A DNA stretch of 15,175 nt from an uncultured Collinsella sp. (GCA_900550205.1 URRJ01000033.1:1-15175), one strand, 5' to 3'; numbered from the stretch's first letter, positions 1 to 7,146 are shown. Translations and numbers: made by a program. Notes: a model not told the origin generated them from the sequence alone.

Positions 1-55
1 GAGCACCTGACTGTTAATCAGGGTGTCGCCTGTTCGAGTCAGGCAAGAGGCGCCA
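1..55 (+). tRNA. tRNA-Asn (GTT), 5' end cut off by the window edge
   Basis: The 3' two thirds of a tRNA is present. It starts in the 3' strand of the D stem (GAGC). The anticodon stem pairs CCTGA with TCAGG around a 7-base loop, CTGTTAA, giving anticodon GTT at 13-15, which reads asparagine codons. The T arm follows, with TTCGAGT as loop. The 3' acceptor strand AAGAGGC, discriminator G and an encoded CCA end at 55. The 5' acceptor strand and most of the D arm lie outside the window. An intrinsic terminator follows three bases later. Confidence 0.93.
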
Positions 56-57
56 GC

Positions 58-92
58 AAAGCGATGGAAGTTTTCCATCGCTTTTTTCTTTT
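58..92 (+). terminator. Rho-independent terminator of the tRNA-Asn transcript
   Basis: A 12-bp perfect stem (58-69 with 73-84) closes a 3-base loop. It is followed by a T-rich tail (82-92, interrupted by one C). It ends the tRNA transcript and isolates it from the promoter at 106. Confidence 0.93.
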
Positions 93-105
93 TCCGCTGC
101 TTTTG

Positions 106-134
106 TTGACAGAAAATGCAGGGCGGGATATACT
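106..134 (+). promoter_or_regulatory. Sigma-70 type promoter for trpS
   Basis: A perfect -35 box TTGACA (106-111) is separated by 17 bases from TATACT (129-134, five of six matches to TATAAT). An AT-rich stretch follows, and the transcript should start near 141. No T-box features were seen in the leader that follows: there is no recognisable antiterminator bulge sequence and no specifier loop. T-box control of this trpS is therefore not supported here. Confidence 0.85.
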
Positions 135-158
135 TAAAATAATAAGCGAAACAAGAGG

Positions 159-298
159 AAACTCCTTCCGTCATTGCCTGCGGCAATGCCACCTCACTCT
201 ATGAGGGAGGCTTTGGCAAAACCGGAAACTTTGCCGCACCGCCAAAGGCCCCATCTCCGAGGGGGCTGGCACGGCGTAAGCCGTGACTGGGGGAGTTT
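159..298. repeat. MITE-like palindromic repeat inside the trpS leader
   Basis: A 140-bp element has imperfect terminal inverted repeats: AAACTCCTTCCGTCA at 159-173 against TGACTGGGGGAGTTT at 284-298. It holds several internal hairpins, including ATTGCC/GGCAAT near 173-188 and CACGGC/GCCGTG near 270-285. It resembles, from memory, a family of short non-coding repeats common between genes of Faecalibacterium and relatives, and it carries no protein. It lies between the promoter and the ribosome binding site of trpS, so it must be transcribed as 5' leader. No clear target-site duplication was found. Confidence 0.65.
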
Positions 299-321
299 GC
301 CCTTTAAAAAAGGAGAACATC

Positions 322-816
322 ATGAAAAAAATCATTCTGACCGGCGACCGTCCCACCGGCCGCCTGCATGTGGGCCACTATGTCGGTTCCCTGAAGGAGC
401 GGGTGCGCCTGCAGAACTCCGGCGAGTACGATGAGATCTACGTTATGATCGCCGATGCACAGGCCCTGACCGATAACGCCGACAACCCGGAAAAGGTGCG
501 CCAGAACATCCTGCAGGTGGCGCTGGATTATCTGGCCTGCGGCATCGACCCCGCCAAGACCCATATTTTCATCCAGTCCATGGTGCCGGAATTGACTGAG
601 CTGAGCTTCTACTATATGAACCTCGTCACCGTGAGCCGCCTGCAGCGCAACCCCACCGTCAAGAGCGAGATCCATATGCGCAACTTTGAGACCAGCATCC
701 CGGTGGGCTTCTTCTGCTACCCCATCAGTCAGGCTGCGGACATCACCGCCTTCCACGCCACCACCGTGCCTGCCGGTGAGGACCAGAAGCCCATGATCGA
801 GCAGTGCTGCGAGATC
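322..816 (+). CDS. trpS: Tryptophan--tRNA ligase, N-terminal half only (broken at the contig junction)
   Basis: This class I aminoacyl-tRNA synthetase charges tRNA-Trp with tryptophan using ATP. The start ATG at 322 follows AAGGAG by six bases. The first residues carry the class I HIGH signature in the TrpRS form PTGRLHVGHYVG (H16, G18, H19). The Rossmann-fold segment continues with MIADAQALTD, the SRLQRNPTVKSE stretch and PAGEDQKPMIEQ, all typical of TrpRS. True homology stops near residue 165 of an expected 330 to 340, so the KMSKS loop and anticodon-binding domain are missing. After 816 the frame stays open to 957 but encodes an Ala/Leu-rich antisense reading of rpmE, so that tail is not a real protein end. 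The gene is probably intact in its source genome and cut only by misassembly. Confidence 0.9.
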
Positions 817-820
817 TCGG
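811..820. other. Junction between two unrelated genomes (probable assembly chimera)
   Basis: The trpS reading frame keeps its family sequence up to GAGATC (811-816). The opposing rpmE reading keeps its Ala/Lys-rich tail down to about 817-820. Neither gene is complete, and they meet tail to tail within about 10 bases containing GAGATCTCGG. The left side and right side also differ in the kind of intergenic repeats they carry. A biological rearrangement that broke two essential genes at once is unlikely. Confidence 0.85.
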
Positions 821-1082
821 CCTCAGCAGCCTTGGCGGCCTTGGCAGCCTTGGCCTCCTCGGCCTTCTTGAGCTGGGCGGCAGCGGCGCCACCGAACTTG
901 TCGGCGAAGCGCTGGACGCGTCCACCGGTGTCGACGAACTTCTGCTGGCCGGTGTAGAACGGGTGGCACTCGTTGCAAAGCTCGACCTTCATCTCGGACA
1001 CGGTAGCGTGCGTCTTGAAGGTGTTGCCGCAGGAGCACGTCACCGTGCACTCGACATACTGGGGATGGATACCCTGCTTCAT
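817..1082 (-). CDS. rpmE: 50S ribosomal protein L31, C-terminus cut by the junction
   Basis: L31 is a component of the large ribosomal subunit. The ATG at 1082-1080 follows AAGGAG at a normal distance. The protein opens MKQGIHPQYV and has the zinc-type cysteines CTVTCSCGN (two Cys) and CNECHPFYTG (two Cys), the C+ form of L31. The family's closing segment RVQRFADKFG follows. After this comes a low-complexity Ala/Lys/Glu extension such as AAKAAKAAEAE, a tail type I associate with some actinobacterial L31 proteins. The minus-strand frame continues past about 817 into antisense trpS sequence, so the native C-terminus and stop are absent. Gene identity is certain; the C-terminal length is unknown. 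Confidence 0.92.
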
Positions 1083-1104
1083 GGTAGGACTCCTTATTGG
1101 TCAG

Positions 1105-1153
1105 GCGCTGGTTACCGATCAGCGCATAAGGCGTCTTGGTTTCCGACCAAGAC
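1105..1153 (-). promoter_or_regulatory. Two-hairpin leader of rpmE (candidate L31 autoregulatory leader)
   Basis: In the 5' UTR of rpmE on the minus strand, two hairpins stand one after the other. The distal one is GTCTTGGT paired with ACCAAGAC (1133-1140 with 1146-1153, 8 bp, 5-base loop). The proximal one is GCGCTG paired with CAGCGC (1105-1110 with 1120-1125). The ribosome binding site follows about 10 bases later. L31 leaders that bind the protein and repress its translation have been described in several phyla, including, as I recall, Coriobacteria. Membership in that class is inferred from position and shape only. Confidence 0.55.
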
Positions 1154-1166
1154 AACAAACTCGGCT

Positions 1167-1195
1167 ATGGTACCACGGCGCCGCGCGTCCCACAA
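1167..1195 (-). promoter_or_regulatory. Likely rpmE promoter; rest of the 1083-1408 intergenic region
   Basis: On the minus strand TTGTGG (1195-1190) stands 17 bases before TACCAT (1172-1167). This would place the transcript start just upstream of the two leader hairpins. The remaining stretch to 1408 holds no convincing gene. Facing right, TACAAT (1342-1347) lies within a dyad, GGTACA/TGTACC (1340-1362), and may be the -10 box and an operator for the ACT-domain gene, but it lacks a good -35 box. Confidence 0.45.
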
Positions 1196-1408
1196 AAGGT
1201 TCACGGTCTTTGCGTTGTGCGGCATGCCCAAGACACAGCAGGCGACACGACGATTCGCGGCAAGCGGGCGCCTTTGTCCCTCCTCCCATGTTGCAGACGT
1301 GTAACGCCGCAGTAAGCACACCCCTTTTGGCGCCAGACAGGTACAATGATGAACACTGTACCGTAGCGGAGCGCCCCCGCGCGCCGCAACCACGCGAAAG
1401 GGTTTCCC

Positions 1409-1696
1409 ATGGCCGAGATCTCGTCCTCCCGCATCGTCATCACCGTCCTTGGCAAGAACCGCCCCGGCATCGTCGCCGGCGTCACCCGTGTTCTGGGCGA
1501 GGCCAACGTCGACATCCGCGACATCACGCAGTCCATTATCGAGGACATCTTCACCATGACCATGCTGGCCGACACTGCTGAGTCCAAGCTCGACTTCGCC
1601 GAGCTGCAGAAGGCGCTGGCCGAGGCCGGCGAGCTTTCGGGCGTCAACGTGTCCATCCAGCGCGAGGACGTCTTTAACTTTATGTACCGCCTGTAG
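1409..1696 (+). CDS. Single ACT-domain protein (UPF0237 family)
   Basis: This small stand-alone ACT protein of 95 residues is about the full family length. It opens with a strand ending VITVLGKNRPGIVAGV, the typical ligand-loop start of ACT domains (Gly and Asp/Asn-Arg-Pro-Gly). Then come ANVDIRDITQSI and a second half with strand IFTMTMLAD and helix FAELQKALAEAGE. ACT domains bind amino acids or other small molecules and usually regulate enzymes. The ligand of this family is not established and cannot be read here. AAAGGG lies about six bases before the ATG. In other genomes this family is often followed by a UPF0210/DUF711 protein. Here citrate synthase follows after 77 bases on the same strand, with no terminator seen between, so co-transcription is possible. 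Confidence 0.88.
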   Translation: MAEISSSRIVITVLGKNRPGIVAGVTRVLGEANVDIRDITQSIIEDIFTMTMLADTAESKLDFAELQKALAEAGELSGVNVSIQREDVFNFMYRL

Positions 1697-1773
1697 CGAA
1701 CAAGCCGCTCGGGGCAGCTTGACGTCATATCGTCCAAGCGCGCGGCCCCAAAGCGGACCGGAGAGGAGCGCGC

Positions 1774-3192
1774 ATGGCCTACGACGCCAAGAAAATCTAC
1801 TACCGCTTCGACGATCACCTGAGCCGCCTGGTTCTGGATTACGAGGCGAGCCGTCAGATTTCGCCCGAAAGCGAAAACCTCTACCACGGCCTGCCGACCG
1901 CCCCGTACGACGAGGGCCTGTTCGTAGAGCACAACGTCAAGCGCGGCCTGCGCAATGCCGACGGCTCGGGCGTGGTCGCGGGCCTTACCCGCATCTCGGA
2001 CGTACACGGCTACAACAAGGTCGATGGCAAAGTCGTGCCCGACCAGGGCAAGCTTACGTTGCGCGGCTACAGCATCGAGGACCTCGTCAACAACGCCCAG
2101 GCCGAGAATCGCTATGGCTACGAAGAGGTCGCCTACCTGCTCATCACGGGCTCGCTGCCCAACAAAGAGGAACTCGACGGTTTTTGCGGACGTCTGGGCG
2201 CTTTTAGGCACCTGAGCGACGAGTACGTCAAAGAGTTCCCCATGACCACGGTGTCGTCGAGCATCATGAATGTGCTTCAGCGCGCCGTGCTGCTGCTCTA
2301 CGCCTTCGACGCCGAGCCCGACGCCATTACACCCGAACACGAAATCGACGTCGCAATCTCCATGCTCGCCCGTCTCCCCCGCATCGCCGCCTTCGCGCAT
2401 ATGGCCTCGGTCGCCAAGCGCCGCGGCTCCGAGGTTCATGTACCGCATCCCACACCCGGCCTCTCCACCGCCGAGACCATCCTGCAGGTGCTGCGCGGCG
2501 GCATGGCATTCACCCGCGACGAAGCCATGCTGCTCGACGTGATGCTCATGCTGCATGCCGAACACGGCGGCGGCAACAACTCCACGTTTGCCTGCCGCGT
2601 GCTGTCCTCCTCGGCCACCGACCCGTATTCCGCCTACGCCGCGGCCATCGGCTCGCTCAAGGGCCCGCGCCACGGCGGCGCCAACGCCAAGGTCGTTTCT
2701 ATGCACGAGGACATCCGTGCACATGTCTCCAACTGGGAGGACGAGGACGAAGTCGCAGCCTACCTGGGCAAGATCCTCGACAAGCAGGCCTTCGACGGGA
2801 CGGGCCTCATCTACGGTATGGGCCACGCCGTCTACACGCTGAGCGACCCGCGCGCCGAGGTGTGCCGCCGTTACGCGCGCACGCTTGCCGCCAAGAAGGA
2901 CCTGGGCGATGAGTTCGCGCTCATCGAGCGCATCGAGCGCCTGGCACCGCAGGTGATGCGCGACCACGGCATGACCAAGCCCATCTGCGCCAACATCGAC
3001 CTGTACACAGGCTTTATCTACAAGATGCTCGGCGTGCCTGAGACGCTCTTTACGCCGTTATTCGCCGTCGCGCGCATGGCCGGCTGGTCGGCGCACCGCA
3101 TGGAAGAGCTCTTCTGCGCGCATCGCATCATCCGCCCGGCGTACCGTCCAGTGATCGAGCCGCTGGAGTACAAGCCGCTCGCCGACCGCTAG
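1774..3192 (+). CDS. gltA: Citrate synthase family protein
   Basis: The enzyme joins acetyl-CoA and oxaloacetate to make citrate, the entry step towards 2-oxoglutarate and glutamate. All three catalytic residues of the family are visible: His300 in GPRHGGAN, His351 in GMGHAVYTLSDPRAE (the citrate synthase signature) and Asp409 in ANIDLYTG. The N-terminal region carries the KLTLRGYSIEDL segment of the small-domain family. At 472 residues it is longer than the 370 to 430 usual for bacterial enzymes, with about 50 extra residues before VEHNVKRGLRNADGSGV. The start follows GAGAGGAG by a few bases. A 2-methylcitrate synthase role cannot be excluded from sequence, but no other propionate genes are nearby. 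The terminator at 3216 closes the unit. Confidence 0.9.
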   Translation: MAYDAKKIYYRFDDHLSRLVLDYEASRQISPESENLYHGLPTAPYDEGLFVEHNVKRGLRNADGSGVVAGLTRISDVHGYNKVDGKVVPDQGKLTLRGYSIEDLVNNAQAENRYGYEEVAYLLITGSLPNKEELDGFCGRLGAFRHLSDEYVKEFPMTTVSSSIMNVLQRAVLLLYAFDAEPDAITPEHEIDVAISMLARLPRIAAFAHMASVAKRRGSEVHVPHPTPGLSTAETILQVLRGGMAFTRDEAMLLDVMLMLHAEHGGGNNSTFACRVLSSSATDPYSAYAAAIGSLKGPRHGGANAKVVSMHEDIRAHVSNWEDEDEVAAYLGKILDKQAFDGTGLIYGMGHAVYTLSDPRAEVCRRYARTLAAKKDLGDEFALIERIERLAPQVMRDHGMTKPICANIDLYTGFIYKMLGVPETLFTPLFAVARMAGWSAHRMEELFCAHRIIRPAYRPVIEPLEYKPLADR

Positions 3193-3215
3193 GACACGGA
3201 CCGTTATAGAACTCG

Positions 3216-3254
3216 AGCGTGGCCAGGGCATCACCGCCCTCGGCCACGCTTTTT
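3216..3254 (+). terminator. Rho-independent terminator after citrate synthase
   Basis: AGCGTGGCC (3216-3224) pairs perfectly with GGCCACGCT (3242-3250). AGGGC/GCCCT extends the stem inward with one bulged C, leaving a 6-base loop. The stem runs into TTTTT (3250-3254). It separates the ACT/citrate synthase unit from the HAD gene that starts 26 bases later. Confidence 0.93.
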
Positions 3255-3279
3255 ATGCCAGTAGAAAGGGCTGCATCGA

Positions 3280-4122
3280 ATGATTGTTTTTTCCGATATG
3301 GATGGAACGCTGTTGACGAGCGACAAGCAGATGAGCGACGCCACCTGGGCGATGCTCGACGAGCTCGCACGTCGCGGCATTGAGTTTGTACCGTGCACGG
3401 GCCGCCCGCTATCGGGCATCTTTGATCCTATCCTCGCCCATCCTGCCGTGCACTACGCGGTCTGCGCCAATGGTGCCAGTGTCTGGCAGCTCGACGAGGA
3501 TGTGCCTACCGATGCCTCACGCGCCACGCGCATCTTGAGCCGACCGCTCGACCGCGGTATCGCCCATCGCATCCATCGCATCGCCGCCGGCCATGACGTC
3601 ACCTTCGACATTTTCGCCGACGGCCAGTGCTTCCTCCCCCGCTCGCTCTACACGCGCCTGGACGAATTCTGCGGCGGCGACCCCCACATCGCGGCTTCGC
3701 TCAAACGCACACGGACACCGATCGACATGGATATCGACAACAAGATCGGCGAGGTCGGGACGCTCGAACGCATCGCCATGTACTGGCACGACCCGGCCGA
3801 TCGCGATACCATCGCGGCGGCGCTCGACACGCTTGGAGGCATTGAGGTCACGCGTTCGTACGCCATGAATATCGAGGTCATGGGCGAGGGCGCCACCAAG
3901 GGAACGGCCCTCACGTGGCTGTGCGAGCATCTGGGCGAGCCCCTTACCGGCACCTGGGCCTTCGGCGACAACATCAACGACATCCCCATGCTGCAGGCGG
4001 CGGGCCACGGCATAGCCATGATCAACGCCGAGCCCGAGGACTGCGACGCCGCCGACGCCATCACCGAGTTCGACAACGACCACGACGGCGTCGCCCGCAC
4101 CATCATGGCCGCCCTCGCCTAG
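3280..4122 (+). CDS. Cof-type HAD-superfamily phosphatase (HAD-IIB)
   Basis: This is a predicted cytosolic Mg2+-dependent phosphatase of sugar phosphates or related small molecules; the true substrate is not readable. Motif I is DMDGT with nucleophile D6 and acid D8. CTGRP supplies motif II. The GATKG stretch near residue 206 gives the motif III lysine, and FGDNINDIPML (D230, D234) is motif IV. The length of 280 is normal for the Cof family, whose large C2 cap lies between motifs II and III. AAAGGG lies eight bases before the ATG. The start is only 26 bases after a terminator, so a promoter must lie within or before that hairpin; none is obvious. The stop TAG is part of the repeat at 4120. 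It converges with a second Cof-type gene, but the two proteins are not close copies. Confidence 0.9.
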   Translation: MIVFSDMDGTLLTSDKQMSDATWAMLDELARRGIEFVPCTGRPLSGIFDPILAHPAVHYAVCANGASVWQLDEDVPTDASRATRILSRPLDRGIAHRIHRIAAGHDVTFDIFADGQCFLPRSLYTRLDEFCGGDPHIAASLKRTRTPIDMDIDNKIGEVGTLERIAMYWHDPADRDTIAAALDTLGGIEVTRSYAMNIEVMGEGATKGTALTWLCEHLGEPLTGTWAFGDNINDIPMLQAAGHGIAMINAEPEDCDAADAITEFDNDHDGVARTIMAALA

Positions 4123-4199
4123 TCATTGGGGACGTTCTTAAACGACTAGTCACTGGGGACGTTCTTGAATGACTAGTCGTTAGGGACACTCTTCGCGAA
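4120..4199 (+). repeat. Tandem TAGTC/GACTA modules with GGGGACGTTCTT core
   Basis: Three units with a 27-base period begin at 4120 (counting from TAGTC), 4147 and 4174. Each unit starts TAGTC, carries a core such as TTGGGGACGTTCTTAAA and ends GACTA, so neighbours share the palindrome GACTAGTC. The third unit has the variant core TTAGGGACACTCTTC. The first TAG is the stop codon of the preceding HAD gene. Beyond 4200, degenerate pieces with GTCCCC (4214-4219) and, on the other strand, CAGCTGGGGACGTTCCC (4252-4236) fill the gap between the two convergent genes. No poly-T terminator is obvious there. Confidence 0.85.
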
Positions 4200-4257
4200 A
4201 AGCCGCAAGGACTGTCCCCCCACTGCCGGCAGAACGGGAACGTCCCCAGCTGTCGGA

Positions 4258-5052
4258 TTAAGCGAGACTCTCTAGCACGCGACGGAGCTCCTGCTGGACG
4301 GCGTGGTCGCGGTTGCAGCCTACGACGCGATCGGCCACGGCCTTGAGTGCAGGACGCGCGTTTTCCATCGCGCAGCCCGTGCCGACAAAGCGGATGATCT
4401 CGTAGTCGTTCATCGAGTCGCCAAACGCCATGACCTCGTCGCGCCCAATGCCATAATGCTCCGCGAGTTGTGCGATGCCCGAGGCCTTCGACACGCCGGG
4501 CTGCATGGCATCGATCCACGCGTTGCCCGAAGGCGCAAAGGTAAAGAGCTGACCGAGTTCTCGCTGTAGCACGTATGCACTGTCCATAACGGCACAGTCA
4601 TCGCAAAAGATACTCGCCTTGATGATATTTACGCTGGAATCGGGCAGTTCCCAAATGCGTTCGGCATTGGGAAGGTCCTTATCGACCTCGCGTACGAACT
4701 TGCACTCGTCATCGAGCAAGAAGGATTTGGTTCGGTCAAAGAGCGCAAGATGCAAATTGGGAAACGTCCCGACGGCCTGGGCGAGCTTTCGAATCGCCAG
4801 GTGCGAATACACCTCACGGTCCACCATCTTTCCGTCGGCGTAGACCTGGGCACCGTTAGCTGCGACAAAGTCCATCTTGTCACGAACGGGCGCAAAGAAC
4901 TCGCACAGTCGATCGTAGCGACGACCTGACGATGCGGCAAAATGCACGCCATGCTCGCGTAGCGCCAGGATCAGTTCATAGGTTTCGGGAGGCACCTGGC
5001 CGTTTTCGTCAAGCAACGTGCCGTCCATATCGGATGCAATCAGTTTAAACAT
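4258..5052 (-). CDS. Cof-type HAD-superfamily phosphatase (HAD-IIB), second copy
   Basis: This is a predicted cytosolic Mg2+-dependent small-molecule phosphatase, 264 residues, a usual family length. Motif I is DMDGTLL with D8 and D10. Motif II lies in FAASSGRRYD. The motif III lysine is K189 in QPGVSKASGI, and motif IV is AFGDSMNDYEI with D212 and D216. The position of motif I fixes the ATG at 5052. The ribosome binding site, AAGGGAG, lies in the 3' arm of a long hairpin directly before the start, which suggests translational or attenuation control. It ends in TAA, followed four bases later by a degenerate GGGGACGTT repeat. The cap-domain sequence differs from that of the 3280-4122 protein, so the substrates probably differ. 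Confidence 0.9.
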   Translation of the reverse strand: MFKLIASDMDGTLLDENGQVPPETYELILALREHGVHFAASSGRRYDRLCEFFAPVRDKMDFVAANGAQVYADGKMVDREVYSHLAIRKLAQAVGTFPNLHLALFDRTKSFLLDDECKFVREVDKDLPNAERIWELPDSSVNIIKASIFCDDCAVMDSAYVLQRELGQLFTFAPSGNAWIDAMQPGVSKASGIAQLAEHYGIGRDEVMAFGDSMNDYEIIRFVGTGCAMENARPALKAVADRVVGCNRDHAVQQELRRVLESLA

Positions 5053-5057
5053 AGAAA

Positions 5058-5119
5058 AGCTCCCTTCGGGCTTGTTGGAATCGAACGTGTATCCGATTCC
5101 AACGTACCCAAAGGGAGCT
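5058..5119 (-). promoter_or_regulatory. Long hairpin covering the ribosome binding site of the HAD gene
   Basis: Read on the minus strand, AGCTCCCTT (5119-5111) pairs with AAGGGAGCT (5066-5058). GGG pairs with CCC just inside, and GTTGGAATCG pairs perfectly with CGATTCCAAC (5103-5094 with 5083-5074) around a 10-base loop. That makes about 22 base pairs with one small internal loop. The Shine-Dalgarno AAGGGAG is in the 3' arm, and TTTTCT plus the ATG follow at once. The structure therefore looks both like a ribosome-site blocker and like an intrinsic terminator placed just before the start codon. Confidence 0.7.
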
Positions 5120-5122
5120 CAA

Positions 5123-5151
5123 ATAAGACCCCGCAGTCATAAACGTTACAA
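5123..5151 (-). promoter_or_regulatory. Possible promoter of the 4258-5052 HAD gene
   Basis: On the minus strand TTGTAA (5151-5146) and TCTTAT (5128-5123) are 17 bases apart. If real, the transcript would begin near 5116, so the RNA would start with the 5' arm of the hairpin at 5119-5058. The match to consensus is moderate only. Confidence 0.35.
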
Positions 5152-5211
5152 GGGCCTGGCAAATAGCTCACGCGCGCCAGAAAGCCCAAAGTCGCAGCGT
5201 CAGGCAACAAG

Positions 5212-5265
5212 CCAAAGAGTGTCCCCGACGACTAGTCGATTAAGAACGTCCCCGATGACTAGTCG
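5212..5265 (-). repeat. Two TAGTC/GACTA modules after adenine deaminase
   Basis: On the minus strand the order is GACTAGTC, core ATCGGGGACGTTCTTAATC, GACTAGTC, then core GTCGGGGACACTCTTTG. This is the same order of a CGTTCTT core followed by a CACTCTT core as seen at 4144-4195 on the plus strand. The first TAG (5261-5259) is the stop codon of the adenine deaminase gene. The stretch 5152-5211 shows nothing else I can name. Confidence 0.82.
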
Positions 5266-7079
5266 GCGTAGGTGAAGGTGGTGACGTCGAACATGCCCTC
5301 GGGACGGATGCGGAGCGTCGGGATCACCGGCAGGGGCAGGAAGATGATGCCCATGATGGGGTCGAGCGGCGGCTCGATGCCCATGGCACGCGCCTTGACC
5401 ATAAAGTCGTCGTGCTGCGCGGCGACATCCTCGGCCGTGCCCTCACTCATCAGACCACCAAGCGCCAGCGGGATACGCGCCACGACCTCGCCGTTGCGCA
5501 CCAGCACGTGGCCACCCTGGCCAACAGCCTCGACGGCAGCCATCATATCGGCAGCGTTATCGCCCACGACGCACACGTTGTGCGAATCGTGGCCAATCGT
5601 CGAGGCGATGGCACCGCCCGTGATGGTAAAGCCGCGCACCCAGCCGCGACCGATGTGTTTGCCAACAAGACCCAGGCCCGCAGGACCATCACCGTCGGCG
5701 CCCTCGGCCTGCAGTGACACGCCGCGGCCGTGGCGCTCGATCAGCATAATGCGGCGCAGGCCCTCGGCGCTCTCAGGGCGAGCCATACCCGTGATGGCCT
5801 TACCCGGCACCACGTCAATCACGGCCTCGCCCGGCTTAAAGGCGTAGTCGAATACGTCGAGCGAAAGCTTCGGCAGCTTAACGGAGGCGCGCAGCTCATC
5901 GGCAAGGGCCGCAACCTCGGCCATCTCGGGTGCGATCTCGCCCACAAAGGTGCCGTCCTGCGCCACCAGAGCACCGGCGGCATATACGCGATGCGGGGCC
6001 GTGGCAAACGTCAGGTCATTGAGCACCAGCAGGTCGGCACGCTTGCCCGGGACAATCGCACCGCGCAGCTCGTGCGGGTCGCGGCAGCCATGATCCAGGC
6101 CAAACGCCTCGGCCGTGGAGAGGGACGCCATAGAGATAGCGACCACGGGGTCGATACCGGCCTCAATCGCCACGCGGCAGGCATTGTCGATCATGCCGGT
6201 CGCAAGCGCATCGGAAGGGGCGCGGTCGTCAGTCGCAAAGCAGCAGCGGCGGGCACGAGCAGGGTTTTCCAGCAGCATCGGTGACAGATTGGCCAGGTCA
6301 TGGCTGCACGTACCCTCGCGCAGCATCACGTACATGCCACGAGACAGCTTGTCGAGCGCCTCCTCGGGAATCGTCGACTCGTGGTCGGCGATAATGCCCG
6401 CCGCGGCATAGGCGTTGAGGTCCTTGCCGGCAACGAGCGGCGCATGGCCGTCGACCTGCTTGGACGGCGTCTGGTTGGCAGCATCGATGCGAGCACAGGT
6501 CTCGGGGTCGGCCATAAAGACACCCGGCAGGTTCATCATCTCGCCCAGGCCAAAAACGTCGCCCGGGTGCTCGGCAAAAAACGCCTGCATGTCAGCGGCG
6601 GTAATCACAGCGCCCGCTTGCTCATCGGGCAGCGCGGGCACGCACGAGGGCATCATGTACTTGATGGAAATGGGCGCGCGGCGACCGTCCTCGATCATAA
6701 AGCGCAGGCCGTCGAGCCCCGCTACGTTGGCGATCTCGTGGCTGTCGGCAATGGCGGTGGTGGTACCGCGCGTCGCCGCCATGCGCGCATACTCGGCGGG
6801 GCGGATGTTCGAGGACTCGATGTGCAGATGTCCGTCGATAAAACCGGGGGCGAGATAGCGACCCTGGCAGTCGATAACCTCGGCAGCCTCGTAGGTACCG
6901 GCGGCATCGTCGCGACCGTCGTAGAGCACGCCGACGATTACGCCGTCCTTGACGGCAACGCTACCGGGCGCCACGCGCTGACCGTACACGTCGACAATCT
7001 GCGCATTGGTAAACAGCGTGTCGACGGGCACGCGACCCTCAGCAGCCTCGATCACAGACCTCATGACCTCAACGGACAT
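5259..7079 (-). CDS. ade: Adenine deaminase
   Basis: This amidohydrolase-superfamily enzyme of purine salvage converts adenine to hypoxanthine with release of ammonia. It is 606 residues, close to the usual 570 to 600. An N-terminal beta-sandwich half leads to PGFIDGHLHIESSNI, whose H84 and H86 are the HxH metal ligands. Further family segments are GTTTAIADSHEIANV, VDGHAPL, ADHEST and FATDDRAPSD, with the active-site Asp of the last one. The C-terminal region includes HDSHNVCVVG and an ending PIMGIIFLPLPVIPTLRI, typical of bacterial adenine deaminase. AAAGGAG lies six bases before the ATG. The gene has its own likely promoter at 7147-7174 and ends at a repeat that supplies its stop codon. No purine riboswitch was recognised in its short leader. 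Confidence 0.95.
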   Translation of the reverse strand: MSVEVMRSVIEAAEGRVPVDTLFTNAQIVDVYGQRVAPGSVAVKDGVIVGVLYDGRDDAAGTYEAAEVIDCQGRYLAPGFIDGHLHIESSNIRPAEYARMAATRGTTTAIADSHEIANVAGLDGLRFMIEDGRRAPISIKYMMPSCVPALPDEQAGAVITAADMQAFFAEHPGDVFGLGEMMNLPGVFMADPETCARIDAANQTPSKQVDGHAPLVAGKDLNAYAAAGIIADHESTIPEEALDKLSRGMYVMLREGTCSHDLANLSPMLLENPARARRCCFATDDRAPSDALATGMIDNACRVAIEAGIDPVVAISMASLSTAEAFGLDHGCRDPHELRGAIVPGKRADLLVLNDLTFATAPHRVYAAGALVAQDGTFVGEIAPEMAEVAALADELRASVKLPKLSLDVFDYAFKPGEAVIDVVPGKAITGMARPESAEGLRRIMLIERHGRGVSLQAEGADGDGPAGLGLVGKHIGRGWVRGFTITGGAIASTIGHDSHNVCVVGDNAADMMAAVEAVGQGGHVLVRNGEVVARIPLALGGLMSEGTAEDVAAQHDDFMVKARAMGIEPPLDPIMGIIFLPLPVIPTLRIRPEGMFDVTTFTYAD

Positions 7080-7146
7080 ACATACTCCTTTAACGTTTGA
7101 AATAACTGCGGAGCGGACAAACCTTCACCGCAGCAAGCCAATAGCC

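Noticed and set aside
817..957. C-terminal continuation of the trpS frame
   Set aside because: It is the antisense reading of the Ala/Lys tail of rpmE beyond the chimeric joint, so it is not a protein end.
1201..2967. Minus-strand open frame of 588 codons opposite the ACT and citrate synthase genes
   Set aside because: It is antisense to two confirmed genes and has a shadow-type composition (Val, Gly, His, Ala). It shows no family motif.
4120..4199. CRISPR array
   Set aside because: The 27-base repeats follow one another without unique spacers and no cas gene is present. They are tandem modules of a dispersed repeat.
7080..7145. Purine riboswitch before adenine deaminase
   Set aside because: The leader is only about 60 bases and lacks the paired loops and three-way junction sequence of that class.
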